Assembly (NCBI GenBank): GCA_963925035.1
Contig: CAWUSK010000047.1
Span: 1-38,417 of the forward strand
DNA: 38,417 nt
Reading direction: 5' to 3'
Origin: UBA4466 sp963925035
GTDB lineage: Bacteria > Bacteroidota > Bacteroidia > Flavobacteriales_D > Crocinitomicaceae
In this document: positions 31,433 to 38,417 of the stretch, piece by piece
How the letters are laid out: every line of letters begins with the position of its first letter
Position numbering within the stretch: the first letter of the stretch is position 1
Translations under genes and position numbers: made by a program
The notes under the pieces: model-generated
The model's database searches: none
The model's input: the letters and a program-made list of their open reading frames with translations, nothing else
What the model was told of the DNA's origin: nothing

Positions 31433-32965
31433 ATGCATGAAAAAATATTGATACTTGACTTTGGATCGCAGTACACTCAGTTAATCGCTCGAAGAGTACG
31501 TGAATTGAATATTTATTGTGAAATCCACCCGTGGAATAAAGCACCTGAATTGGATGATTCTATTAAAGGAGTTATTCTTTCGGGAAGTCCTTTCTCGACG
31601 CGTGATGAATCTTCGCCAAAGCCAGATTTATCAAAGATAAAAGGTGTACTTCCTTTATTGGGCGTATGTTTTGGTGCTCAGTATTTGGCGAATAATTATG
31701 GCGGCGATGTATTGCCCTCAACCATAAGAGAGTATGGACGTGCAAACCTATCTTCTGTAGATACCACAAACATTATTACTAAAGGAATGACTGTTGGCTC
31801 GCAAGTGTGGATGTCGCATGGAGATACGATAAAAAACATACCATCAAATTATAAAATCATTGCAAGCACGAAAGATGTTGAAGTAGCAGGATTTGAAATT
31901 GAAGGTGAAAGTACTTTTGGAATACAATTCCACCCTGAAGTTTATCACTCAACAGAGGGAAGTCTTTTATTAAAAAACTTTTTAGTCGATGTTTGTGGAT
32001 GTACACAAGATTGGACACCAACAGTATTTGTGGACGAGACGGTGGCTAATTTAAAAGCTGAAATAGGAAGTGATAGCGTAATTCTTGGTTTGTCAGGTGG
32101 AGTTGATTCTTCTGTTGCGGCTGTATTATTACATAAGGCAATTGGAGCAAATTTACATTGTATTTTTGTTGACAATGGATTACTTCGGAAAAATGAGTTT
32201 AATTCTGTTTTGGAGTCATACAAAGGGATGGGGTTAAATGTGAAAGGAGTAAATGCTAGTCAGAAATTTTATGCTGAATTGAAAGGGTTAACTGATCCTG
32301 AAGCGAAGCGAAAAGCAATTGGTAAAGTATTTATCGATGTGTTTGATGTAGAGTCTAAATTGGTGAAAGACGCAAAATGGTTAGCTCAAGGAACAATTTA
32401 TCCTGATGTAATTGAGTCCCTTTCTGCAACTGGGGGGCCAAGCGCAACGATTAAATCACATCATAATGTTGGTGGATTGCCTGATTATATGAAGTTGAAA
32501 GTAATCGAACCTTTGCGTTTATTATTTAAAGATGAAGTGAGACGAATTGGTCGCTCGATGGACATTGATGAAAACATATTGGGTAGACATCCTTTCCCAG
32601 GACCTGGATTGGGAATACGTATCTTAGGAGATGTTACAGAGGAAAAAGTGGCTATTTTGCAAGAAGTCGATCATATTTTCATTTCAACCTTGAAGGAAGA
32701 TGGATTGTATGATGATGTTTGGCAAGCGGGAGCGATTTACTTGCCAATTCAGTCTGTTGGAGTTATGGGTGATGAGCGAACGTATGAAAATGCGGTTGCT
32801 TTAAGAGCTGTAAGTTCAACTGATGGTATGACAGCAGATTGGTGTCATTTACCTTATGAGTTTTTAGCAAAGGTTTCCAATAAAATTATTAACCAAGTGA
32901 AAGGGATTAACCGAGTAACTTACGATATAAGTTCAAAGCCACCGGCAACAATTGAATGGGAATAG
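31433..32965 (+). CDS. guaA: GMP synthase (glutamine-hydrolysing)
   Basis: 510 residues, full-length two-domain enzyme converting XMP to GMP with ATP and glutamine. N-terminal class I amidotransferase: KILILDFGSQYTQLIARR, nucleophile C79 in LLGVCFGAQY, and H167/E169 in GIQFHPEV. ATP-pyrophosphatase domain: SGGVDSS (221-227). The C-terminal dimerisation domain includes GRHPFPGPGLGIRILG and ends DISSKPPATIEWE, the conserved GuaA terminus. The N terminus MHEKILILDFGSQ aligns with the family norm, so the ATG at 31433 is firm. A LysM gene follows 47 bases after the stop. Confidence 0.98.
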   Translation: MHEKILILDFGSQYTQLIARRVRELNIYCEIHPWNKAPELDDSIKGVILSGSPFSTRDESSPKPDLSKIKGVLPLLGVCFGAQYLANNYGGDVLPSTIREYGRANLSSVDTTNIITKGMTVGSQVWMSHGDTIKNIPSNYKIIASTKDVEVAGFEIEGESTFGIQFHPEVYHSTEGSLLLKNFLVDVCGCTQDWTPTVFVDETVANLKAEIGSDSVILGLSGGVDSSVAAVLLHKAIGANLHCIFVDNGLLRKNEFNSVLESYKGMGLNVKGVNASQKFYAELKGLTDPEAKRKAIGKVFIDVFDVESKLVKDAKWLAQGTIYPDVIESLSATGGPSATIKSHHNVGGLPDYMKLKVIEPLRLLFKDEVRRIGRSMDIDENILGRHPFPGPGLGIRILGDVTEEKVAILQEVDHIFISTLKEDGLYDDVWQAGAIYLPIQSVGVMGDERTYENAVALRAVSSTDGMTADWCHLPYEFLAKVSNKIINQVKGINRVTYDISSKPPATIEWE

Positions 32966-33012
32966 GTTCTTGGCACAAGGATTGTAATTTCATCTTAAAT
33001 ATTTTTGAAAAC

Positions 33013-34833
33013 ATGCGTATATTATTAGTATTGATTTTTGTTGCTCAGGCATTTGTTAGTTTTTCTCAACCTGGAGTAGCGAGAGAGTTGGTTGTAAAAG
33101 GTAAAAACTATTACGAGCATAACGTAGAAGCGGGAAATACGCTTTGGGGTCTTCAGCGCATGTATGGAATTGATGCAGAAACAATCGTTGCCGAAAACCC
33201 AGAATTAAAGGATGGAATTAAAGTTGGCCAGAAATTGTTGATTCCGAGAATTACAAGTGCGCCTATTGAAGCAGACGTTATCTCAGAATACAAGGTCAAA
33301 AACAGCGAAACGTTGTATGGACTTTCTAAGAAATTTAACACAACAGTTGATCGATTAATTGAATTGAACCCGGAACTTTCTGAAGGTCTTAAAAAAGGAC
33401 AATCTATAAAAGTACCTGGCGAATATAAAGATGAAATTCAAACAACTGAAACTGAAATTAAAAATGTTGAGGAGGAAGAAGAGGTAATTCCAAACCCATT
33501 TATCATTGAAACTGAACAAACCGACGGAACAAAAGAGACAGTTAAAATTACCTACAGTGATTCAACGATTCGCCATTCTGTTTTAGCACATGAAACAATG
33601 TATTCCATCTCAAAACGCTTTATGGTTTCGATGGATGAAATCATGAAAAAAAATCGGCTTACTAGTTCTTCGGTAAAAGAAGAACAGATATTAATCATTC
33701 CTGTGAAAAGTGAAAGGATTCAGCTTGTAGAGGTTAAAAAAGTGCCTGATCATATTGCAAATATGGGGAAAGAAATAACGGATATGGCTAAAAAGGATGA
33801 GTACACAATAGCTCTTTTCTTGCCATTCTTTTTAGAATACGGTCCAGGTTATTCAGAATACGTTGCTAATTTATCTGCTCAATTCTACATGGGGGCAATG
33901 CTCGCTGTTGATACATTGGAGGCAAAAGGGTTGAATGCTAAAATTCATGTTTTCGATACGCGCAATGACTCAATTACAATCGCAAAATTATTACAGAATA
34001 GCATTTTCGATAAAGTTGATTTAGTTATTGGACCATTATTAGGTGATAAAGTTAATCAAGTAGCAACTTTTTGTAAAAGCAAAGATATCCGAATGGTTTG
34101 TCCTGTTACAAGCGATTCAGATGTATTAGAAGGTAATCCATATTTCTTTTCTGCTGTTCCCTCAAATATTACTTTAATGAAAGGATTAGCAAAGTATATG
34201 GTTAGCAATTATTCTAAGGATAATATTGTTTTAATAAAGCCAACGGACAAGAAAAGTTTGCCAATGTATGAAGCGTTTAGAAAAACGTTCAATGAAACAC
34301 CTTTTAACGGAACTCGTCCTCATTTAGTTGAAGCAACTATTGAAAGTTTTAGTACATATATTAAACGAGGTGTAAATACGCGTTTTGTTGTTCCGTCGAT
34401 TGATAAGTCAACGGCCATGAAATTCATGAATAATTTAAACCGTTCAGCCTTCCGCTCGAAGGCAGATGATCTATTTGTATACGGAACAAAGGAATGGGTA
34501 AATTTCACGGATATTAATAACGTCTACAAAAACAAGTATAATTTTCACTTCCCGAGTCCGAATCATTTGGATTATTTTGAAGACAATGTGGTTGCATTAA
34601 ACAGGGTTTATAGAAGTAAGTATAAAACTGATATTTCAAAAATGGCTGTTCAAGGTTATGATGTCTTACTTTACTTTTCAAGTAATTTTTTCTTGAACGG
34701 TAAAAAAACAAACCTTATAATGAATGATTTTAATATGAAGTCAATTTCACTAGGTGATGGTCAAGAAAATTCCAATGTGTTTATTATTGAACAAGAGAAC
34801 TTCAATCTATTAAAAGTAGGGATATTCCATTGA
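33013..34833 (+). CDS. LysM protein with periplasmic ligand-binding-like domain
   Basis: A 606-residue secreted protein. Signal peptide (MRILLVLIFVAQAFVSFSQ), then three LysM peptidoglycan-binding repeats: HNVEAGNTLWGLQRMYG...LIP, YKVKNSETLYGLSKKFN...KVP, and HSVLAHETMYSISKRFM...LIIP. After an acidic linker comes a type I periplasmic-binding fold (about residues 250-600: YTIALFLPFF, FYMGAMLAVDTLEAKG, VDLVIGPLLGDKVNQVA, YFFSAVPSN, MAVQGYDVLLYFSSNF), as in branched-chain amino-acid receptors. Neither domain is catalytic. It may be a cell-wall-bound sensor or scaffold. The ATG at 33013 is chosen because it begins the signal peptide. Confidence 0.85.
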   Translation: MRILLVLIFVAQAFVSFSQPGVARELVVKGKNYYEHNVEAGNTLWGLQRMYGIDAETIVAENPELKDGIKVGQKLLIPRITSAPIEADVISEYKVKNSETLYGLSKKFNTTVDRLIELNPELSEGLKKGQSIKVPGEYKDEIQTTETEIKNVEEEEEVIPNPFIIETEQTDGTKETVKITYSDSTIRHSVLAHETMYSISKRFMVSMDEIMKKNRLTSSSVKEEQILIIPVKSERIQLVEVKKVPDHIANMGKEITDMAKKDEYTIALFLPFFLEYGPGYSEYVANLSAQFYMGAMLAVDTLEAKGLNAKIHVFDTRNDSITIAKLLQNSIFDKVDLVIGPLLGDKVNQVATFCKSKDIRMVCPVTSDSDVLEGNPYFFSAVPSNITLMKGLAKYMVSNYSKDNIVLIKPTDKKSLPMYEAFRKTFNETPFNGTRPHLVEATIESFSTYIKRGVNTRFVVPSIDKSTAMKFMNNLNRSAFRSKADDLFVYGTKEWVNFTDINNVYKNKYNFHFPSPNHLDYFEDNVVALNRVYRSKYKTDISKMAVQGYDVLLYFSSNFFLNGKKTNLIMNDFNMKSISLGDGQENSNVFIIEQENFNLLKVGIFH

Positions 34834-34872
34834 TAGTCAACATTCCTTAGGATTATTTTTGATTTAGAGACA

Positions 34873-34900
34873 TTGGTTTTAGTTAAAAAAAATATATTTG
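34873..34900 (+). promoter_or_regulatory. Promoter of the small secreted protein and giant surface protein
   Basis: TTG at 34873-34875 and TATATTTG (34893-34900, exact -7 match) are 17 bases apart. The predicted start at about 34907 gives a leader of almost 90 bases before the ATG at 34995, unusually long next to the other leaders here. Confidence 0.55.
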
Positions 34901-34994
34901 TAGGCAGCCTTGGTAAAAAGAAGCAACCATTTCTTGTTTTGAACGTTTTACAGAAAACTGCAAATTTTTTAGTTAAAACAGAGAATTACTACTT

Positions 34995-35333
34995 ATGAAA
35001 AACCTTCTAATAATCATTATCCTAACGACCACAATAAACGTGTCGTTTGGTCAATCTTTCTACGAAATCAAAGAATTAGGAACAATCTATTCGGCGCAAC
35101 AAATAGATTCAGCTTTTCAATCCGCAGATTTTTGCGGAATGCATTATACTTCAGAAAGAAGAGAATTAATTTTTGATGACGGAACAATAGTAGAATTGTA
35201 TAGTTCTGCGGATCTACCAAATCTGGCTATATCGTGTTTTGTTAGTTCTAAAAATGCAAATGATTCAAATATTTGGCGAATTTCTGCTGATGGGTATTTG
35301 ATAAGAAACATTCAAACTCCAACTATAAAGTAA
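34995..35333 (+). CDS. Small secreted protein of unknown function
   Basis: A 112-residue protein with a signal peptide (MKNLLIIIILTTTINVSFGQ, cleavage after FGQ). The mature 92 residues contain two cysteines (DFCGMHY and ISCFVSS) that may pair, a beta-rich middle (ELIFDDGTIVELY) and no domain I recognise. It stops 12 bases before the giant surface protein starts and lies between that gene and the only promoter found, so the two are probably co-transcribed. Confidence 0.65.
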   Translation: MKNLLIIIILTTTINVSFGQSFYEIKELGTIYSAQQIDSAFQSADFCGMHYTSERRELIFDDGTIVELYSSADLPNLAISCFVSSKNANDSNIWRISADGYLIRNIQTPTIK

Positions 35334-35345
35334 TAAATAATAAAT

Positions 35346-38300
35346 ATGAAAAAGTTTCTACCTCTCTTATTCCTACTTGTATCGTTTGGATTGTATGCGC
35401 AAGTGCCGAATGATATTTGTGCAACAGCTATAAATCTGGGCACATTACCTGCTCCATCTCCGTGTCCAACTGGAGGCAACGCAACAACATATACGTATAA
35501 CGGTACAACCATAGGTGCCGCTGCTGAAAACCCATATTCTTCATTGACATGTATGGATGCTCCTGCTGCTGACGTTTGGGTAACATTTATAGCCTCAGGA
35601 AATGAATTGGATATTGCATTTACATCAGGATTAAATGATGCAAATATTGGCGTGTATACAGGCGGCTGTGGTGGTTTAATTGGATTATTTTGCCAAGCAA
35701 GTAATAATGGAAACATAACGACCACGTTGACTCCTATGGAGCCAGGAACTCAATATTGGATGCAAATCAGTGGAATAAACGCTACTGATTTCTCGAATTT
35801 TACATTGAACATGACATCCGTTAATAATTGTAGCCAATGTATGTTATCTGCTTTTGTTACAGCTTCTCCTGCGCCTACAAACGGTTATTACTTACCTGGA
35901 ACAACTGTAAATTTATGCTTGACGGTTACTGGGTATAATCAAATTGCTGCTAACTGGATGTCTGGTGTTCAACCAACTTTTGGTTCTGGATGGAATCCCG
36001 CAACTTTGTCAGGTACCTCAGCTCCAAATGGTTCTGGGAGTTACGGATGGTATTATGCGGATGGACCAGGTTCTATGGGCATGGGTTGGTACGTAGACGT
36101 TGATCCAGTAGGTCCTCCAGGTCCAGATGGAAATTTTGCCAATAATTATGGTGATCCAAGTATAACTGGGACAAATTTGAATGAAACGTTTTGTTTTCAA
36201 ATAACGACAGATGTTGCATGTGTTCCAGGGGCGAGTTTAAATGTCAGTTTCAACACCTATTCGGATTATGAAACAGGTGGTTATGGATCGCCTGGATGTA
36301 CTGGTGATCCGAATATTTCTTTTGTAGCATCGACAATTTGTTGTGCTGTTCCTTTAATTAGTGCTGTAGGTGAAACGTGCCCAGGAGCAAATAATGGATC
36401 GGCCACCGCGCAAGGTCAAGGTGGTGCATCACCATATGATTATATCTGGGAAAATCCGGCTGGAACAGTTATTTACACAAATAATAATAACGCGGGTGTG
36501 AGCTCTATGAGCGGGCTTGCTGCAGGGACTTATACCGTTACTGTGACTGACAACAATGGTTGTGTGCAGATAATTGACATTGTTGTACCAGCTGCTGTAG
36601 GATGTCCAATTCCAAATTTTGCTATTGAACCAGTAGATGTAACAGTATCCTGTATTGGCAACGTTCCAGCAATGACGAACCTGACATGGACTGACAATTG
36701 TGGTTCTACAGGTGTTGTTACAGGAGTCAATGGAGCATTGGTAGGTGGCGCTTGTGGGGGAACAATCACACGTACTTGGACATACACAAATTTTTGTGGC
36801 AATTCGGATGTTGCCACTCAAATAATCACAATTGATGATAATATTAACCCAACAGGAACTGCACCGGCAAACGTTACGGTTCAGTGTATTGCGAATGTAC
36901 CAGCGCAGAACGTACTGGCAATTACCAATGAGGCTGACAACTGCTCTACACCAACTGTTACATTTGTAAGTGATGTTTCAGCAGGAACTTGTCCAACAAT
37001 CGTAACGCGCACTTATCGTATTACAGATGCCTGTGGGAACTTTATTAATGTATTTCAAACGATCACTGTTAACGATAATATTGCACCAGTTTTAGCTGCA
37101 CCACCAGCAGCAGTGACGGTTCAATGTGCAGCGAACGTTCCTGCAGCTACGAACTTGTCTTACACGGATAACTGCAGCCCTTCTGGATCAGTCGCACCTG
37201 TTACGGGAGCATTGGTTGGTGGACCATGTGGCGGAACGATCATTCGAACTTGGACAGCAACGGATGCATGTGGGAACTCATCATCAGTCACTCAAATCAT
37301 TACAGTGGATGACACCACACCTCCAACTGCGACCAATCCACCTGCGCAATCAGGCACACCACCACCATTTGATCCAACTCAAGTTACAGATGAAGCTGAC
37401 AACTGTGGGGTTCCTACAGTAACCGATGGTGGAGATGTCTCCGATAATGGAGTCTGCCCAGAAATAATTACGAGAACATACATTATCACCGATGCTTGCG
37501 GTAATTTTATCACAGTAACACAAACCTTCTCGGTAGGAGATGCAGTTTACCCGACAGCTTCTAATCCTGCAGATATCAATGTGGAGTGTATAGCTGATGT
37601 GCCATTACCAAATCCTCTTGTTGTAACAGATGAAGCGGATAATGGATTAACTCCGACAGTAACCTTTGAAGATGACACTGCGGGAGGCGGCGTTTGTCCT
37701 GATACAATTATCAGACGTTACCGAGTTACCGATGATTGTGGAAACTTCATTTTTGTGTCACAGTTCATTATTATTGAGCCTACAACCAACCCTGTAGTTC
37801 CAGCGAATGGATCGAGTACAGTGAATTGTCTGGCAAATGCTCAAGTCGTACCTGCGGCACCTGTTGTAACAGATGTTTGTGGAAACGCATTGACGCCTGT
37901 CGTTGTTGTACCAGCAGATATTGTGTGTGAAGGAACAATGGCATATACATTCACCTATACGGATTGTGCAGGGAATGCATCTATTTGGACATATACCTAC
38001 ACAATAGATTTACCAACCTTTGCAATCGCGACAGCACCAGGCGCAAGCACGGTAAACTGTCCAGCGAATGCTGCAGTTCAGCCAACAGGCCCAGGAGCAG
38101 TGTCGGATATGTGTGGAAATACTTTGACACCTGTCATCACTTCTTCTGCAGCAGTAGCATGTGAAGGAAACCGAGTTTGGACATTCACGTACACAGATTG
38201 TGCGAGTAACGTTGTTGCATGGACTTACACTTATACTGTAGACATGCCAACCTTCGCTATCGCAACAGCACCAGGGGCAAGCACGGTAAACTGTCCAGCA

Positions 38301-38417
38301 GCAGCTGCAGTTCAACCAGCAGGTCCAGGAGGCGTAACGGATATGTGTGGAAACACCGTGACACCAGTTGTCACCTCTTCAGCGGCAGTAGTATGTGAAG
38401 GAAACCGAGTTTGGACA
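35346..38417 (+). CDS. Giant SprB/HYR-repeat surface protein (partial, 3' end missing)
   Basis: 1024 codons, open to the window edge with no stop. Signal peptide MKKFLPLLFLLVSFGLYAQ. Then an N-terminal beta-sandwich domain (about residues 20-160) with the PNDICATAINLG opening and ADVWVTFIASG strand seen in many Flavobacteria secreted proteins. A Gly/Pro-rich domain follows to about residue 335. Next is one SprB repeat (about 340-410, GGASPYDYIWENPAG to AGTYTVTVTDNNGC). From about residue 420 come at least eight cysteine-paired HYR-like immunoglobulin-fold repeats of about 78-80 residues. Such proteins are adhesins or gliding surface filaments exported by T9SS. A C-terminal sorting domain is expected beyond the window. 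Confidence 0.88.
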   Translation, partial: MKKFLPLLFLLVSFGLYAQVPNDICATAINLGTLPAPSPCPTGGNATTYTYNGTTIGAAAENPYSSLTCMDAPAADVWVTFIASGNELDIAFTSGLNDANIGVYTGGCGGLIGLFCQASNNGNITTTLTPMEPGTQYWMQISGINATDFSNFTLNMTSVNNCSQCMLSAFVTASPAPTNGYYLPGTTVNLCLTVTGYNQIAANWMSGVQPTFGSGWNPATLSGTSAPNGSGSYGWYYADGPGSMGMGWYVDVDPVGPPGPDGNFANNYGDPSITGTNLNETFCFQITTDVACVPGASLNVSFNTYSDYETGGYGSPGCTGDPNISFVASTICCAVPLISAVGETCPGANNGSATAQGQGGASPYDYIWENPAGTVIYTNNNNAGVSSMSGLAAGTYTVTVTDNNGCVQIIDIVVPAAVGCPIPNFAIEPVDVTVSCIGNVPAMTNLTWTDNCGSTGVVTGVNGALVGGACGGTITRTWTYTNFCGNSDVATQIITIDDNINPTGTAPANVTVQCIANVPAQNVLAITNEADNCSTPTVTFVSDVSAGTCPTIVTRTYRITDACGNFINVFQTITVNDNIAPVLAAPPAAVTVQCAANVPAATNLSYTDNCSPSGSVAPVTGALVGGPCGGTIIRTWTATDACGNSSSVTQIITVDDTTPPTATNPPAQSGTPPPFDPTQVTDEADNCGVPTVTDGGDVSDNGVCPEIITRTYIITDACGNFITVTQTFSVGDAVYPTASNPADINVECIADVPLPNPLVVTDEADNGLTPTVTFEDDTAGGGVCPDTIIRRYRVTDDCGNFIFVSQFIIIEPTTNPVVPANGSSTVNCLANAQVVPAAPVVTDVCGNALTPVVVVPADIVCEGTMAYTFTYTDCAGNASIWTYTYTIDLPTFAIATAPGASTVNCPANAAVQPTGPGAVSDMCGNTLTPVITSSAAVACEGNRVWTFTYTDCASNVVAWTYTYTVDMPTFAIATAPGASTVNCPAAAAVQPAGPGGVTDMCGNTVTPVVTSSAAVVCEGNRVWT
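36607..38417 (+). repeat. Tandem HYR-like repeat array, period about 234-246 bases
   Basis: Repeats recur at cysteine-bearing strands near 36640, 36870, 37110, 37335, 37570, 37815, 38045 and 38279. The last copies are the most alike: 38019-38252 and 38253 onward are offset by exactly 234 bases (78 codons), and GAAACCGAGTTTGGACA occurs at 38167-38183 and again at 38401-38417, the last bases of the window. The array therefore probably continues. Confidence 0.88.

Noticed and set aside
35312..35725. 137-codon minus-strand frame opposite the giant surface protein
   Set aside because: It lies antisense to the signal peptide and first domain of a clearly coding frame; its proline-rich translation is a mirror of Gly/Thr-rich sequence.
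36429..36821. 130-codon minus-strand cysteine-rich frame
   Set aside because: Antisense shadow of the SprB and first HYR-like repeats, whose plus-strand frame is continuous and has conserved domain spacing.
37126..37422. 98-codon plus-strand His/Leu-rich frame
   Set aside because: Out-of-frame reading within the HYR-like repeats.
38010..38315. 101-codon minus-strand cysteine- and tryptophan-rich frame with internal repeats
   Set aside because: The repetition comes from the 234-base plus-strand repeat; the frame is only its reverse complement.
36607..38417. CRISPR or satellite-like interpretation of the terminal repeats
   Set aside because: The repeats are 234-246 bases, in frame, without constant short repeats and unique spacers; they encode HYR-like domains.

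Overview
The window looks like a chromosome segment of a Bacteroidota bacterium, most likely order Flavobacteriales (a Crocinitomicaceae/Fluviicola-like organism is a guess, not shown). The supports are: repeated TAnnTTTG-type -7 promoter boxes instead of sigma70 -10 boxes, a type IX secretion (T9SS) sorting domain, SprB/HYR-repeat surface proteins, an OmpA protein with PorE-like architecture, DUF4924 and SiaC-family genes, a long Bacteroidota-type SecA, and AT-rich DNA. No rRNA, tRNA, CRISPR array, transposase or phage gene was seen.

Layout. 1-263: no gene, one perfect 24-bp palindrome. 264-3873 (minus): operon pepT-holA-rsmE-DUF4159 with its own promoter, behind the terminator of ndk (3939-4358, minus). 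4482-5357 (plus): a ZIP metal transporter whose -7 box lies inside a palindrome. 5358-5791: no protein gene, but a long imperfect hairpin and a well-formed small-RNA locus (promoter, 5' hairpin, strong terminator). 5792-7029 (minus): CoA-type Nudix hydrolase and a lipoprotein. 7104-8262 (plus): lgt and a long structured 3' region ending in a terminator. 8266-10071 (minus): hexapeptide PaaY-like protein, DUF6370-like lipoprotein and DcsG-like ATP-grasp enzyme, tightly packed. 10195-12202 (plus): 3-methyladenine glycosylase, outer-membrane protein, GlcNAc-kinase-like protein. 12362-12760: SiaC-family gene with terminator. 12836-15794 (plus): short conserved protein, OmpH/Skp-like lipoprotein, DUF4924 protein and a GT-C glycosyltransferase broken by one in-frame TAG. 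15771-17165 (minus): FAD-linked oxidase. 17265-17694 (minus): small acidic secreted protein. 17727-20983 (minus): TPR protein and PorE-like OmpA protein. 21093-22301 (plus): thiolase. 22344-26605 (plus): lipoprotein, outer-membrane barrel, T9SS cargo. 26606-31232 (minus): secA, DUF2520, kdsC. 31397-34833 (plus): guaA and a LysM/ligand-binding-fold protein. 34873-38417 (plus): small secreted protein and a giant SprB/HYR-repeat protein that runs off the window.

Together the genes are mainly housekeeping (nucleotide metabolism, replication, rRNA methylation, protein export, lipoprotein maturation, LPS precursor synthesis) mixed with Bacteroidota cell-envelope and surface genes. The strongest leads for something undescribed are the 5.5-kb small-RNA locus, the palindromic metal-transporter promoter, the TAG-interrupted glycosyltransferase, the nearly leaderless guaA, and the patterned repeat array of the terminal surface protein. 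All family assignments were made by eye from motifs; no database search was run.
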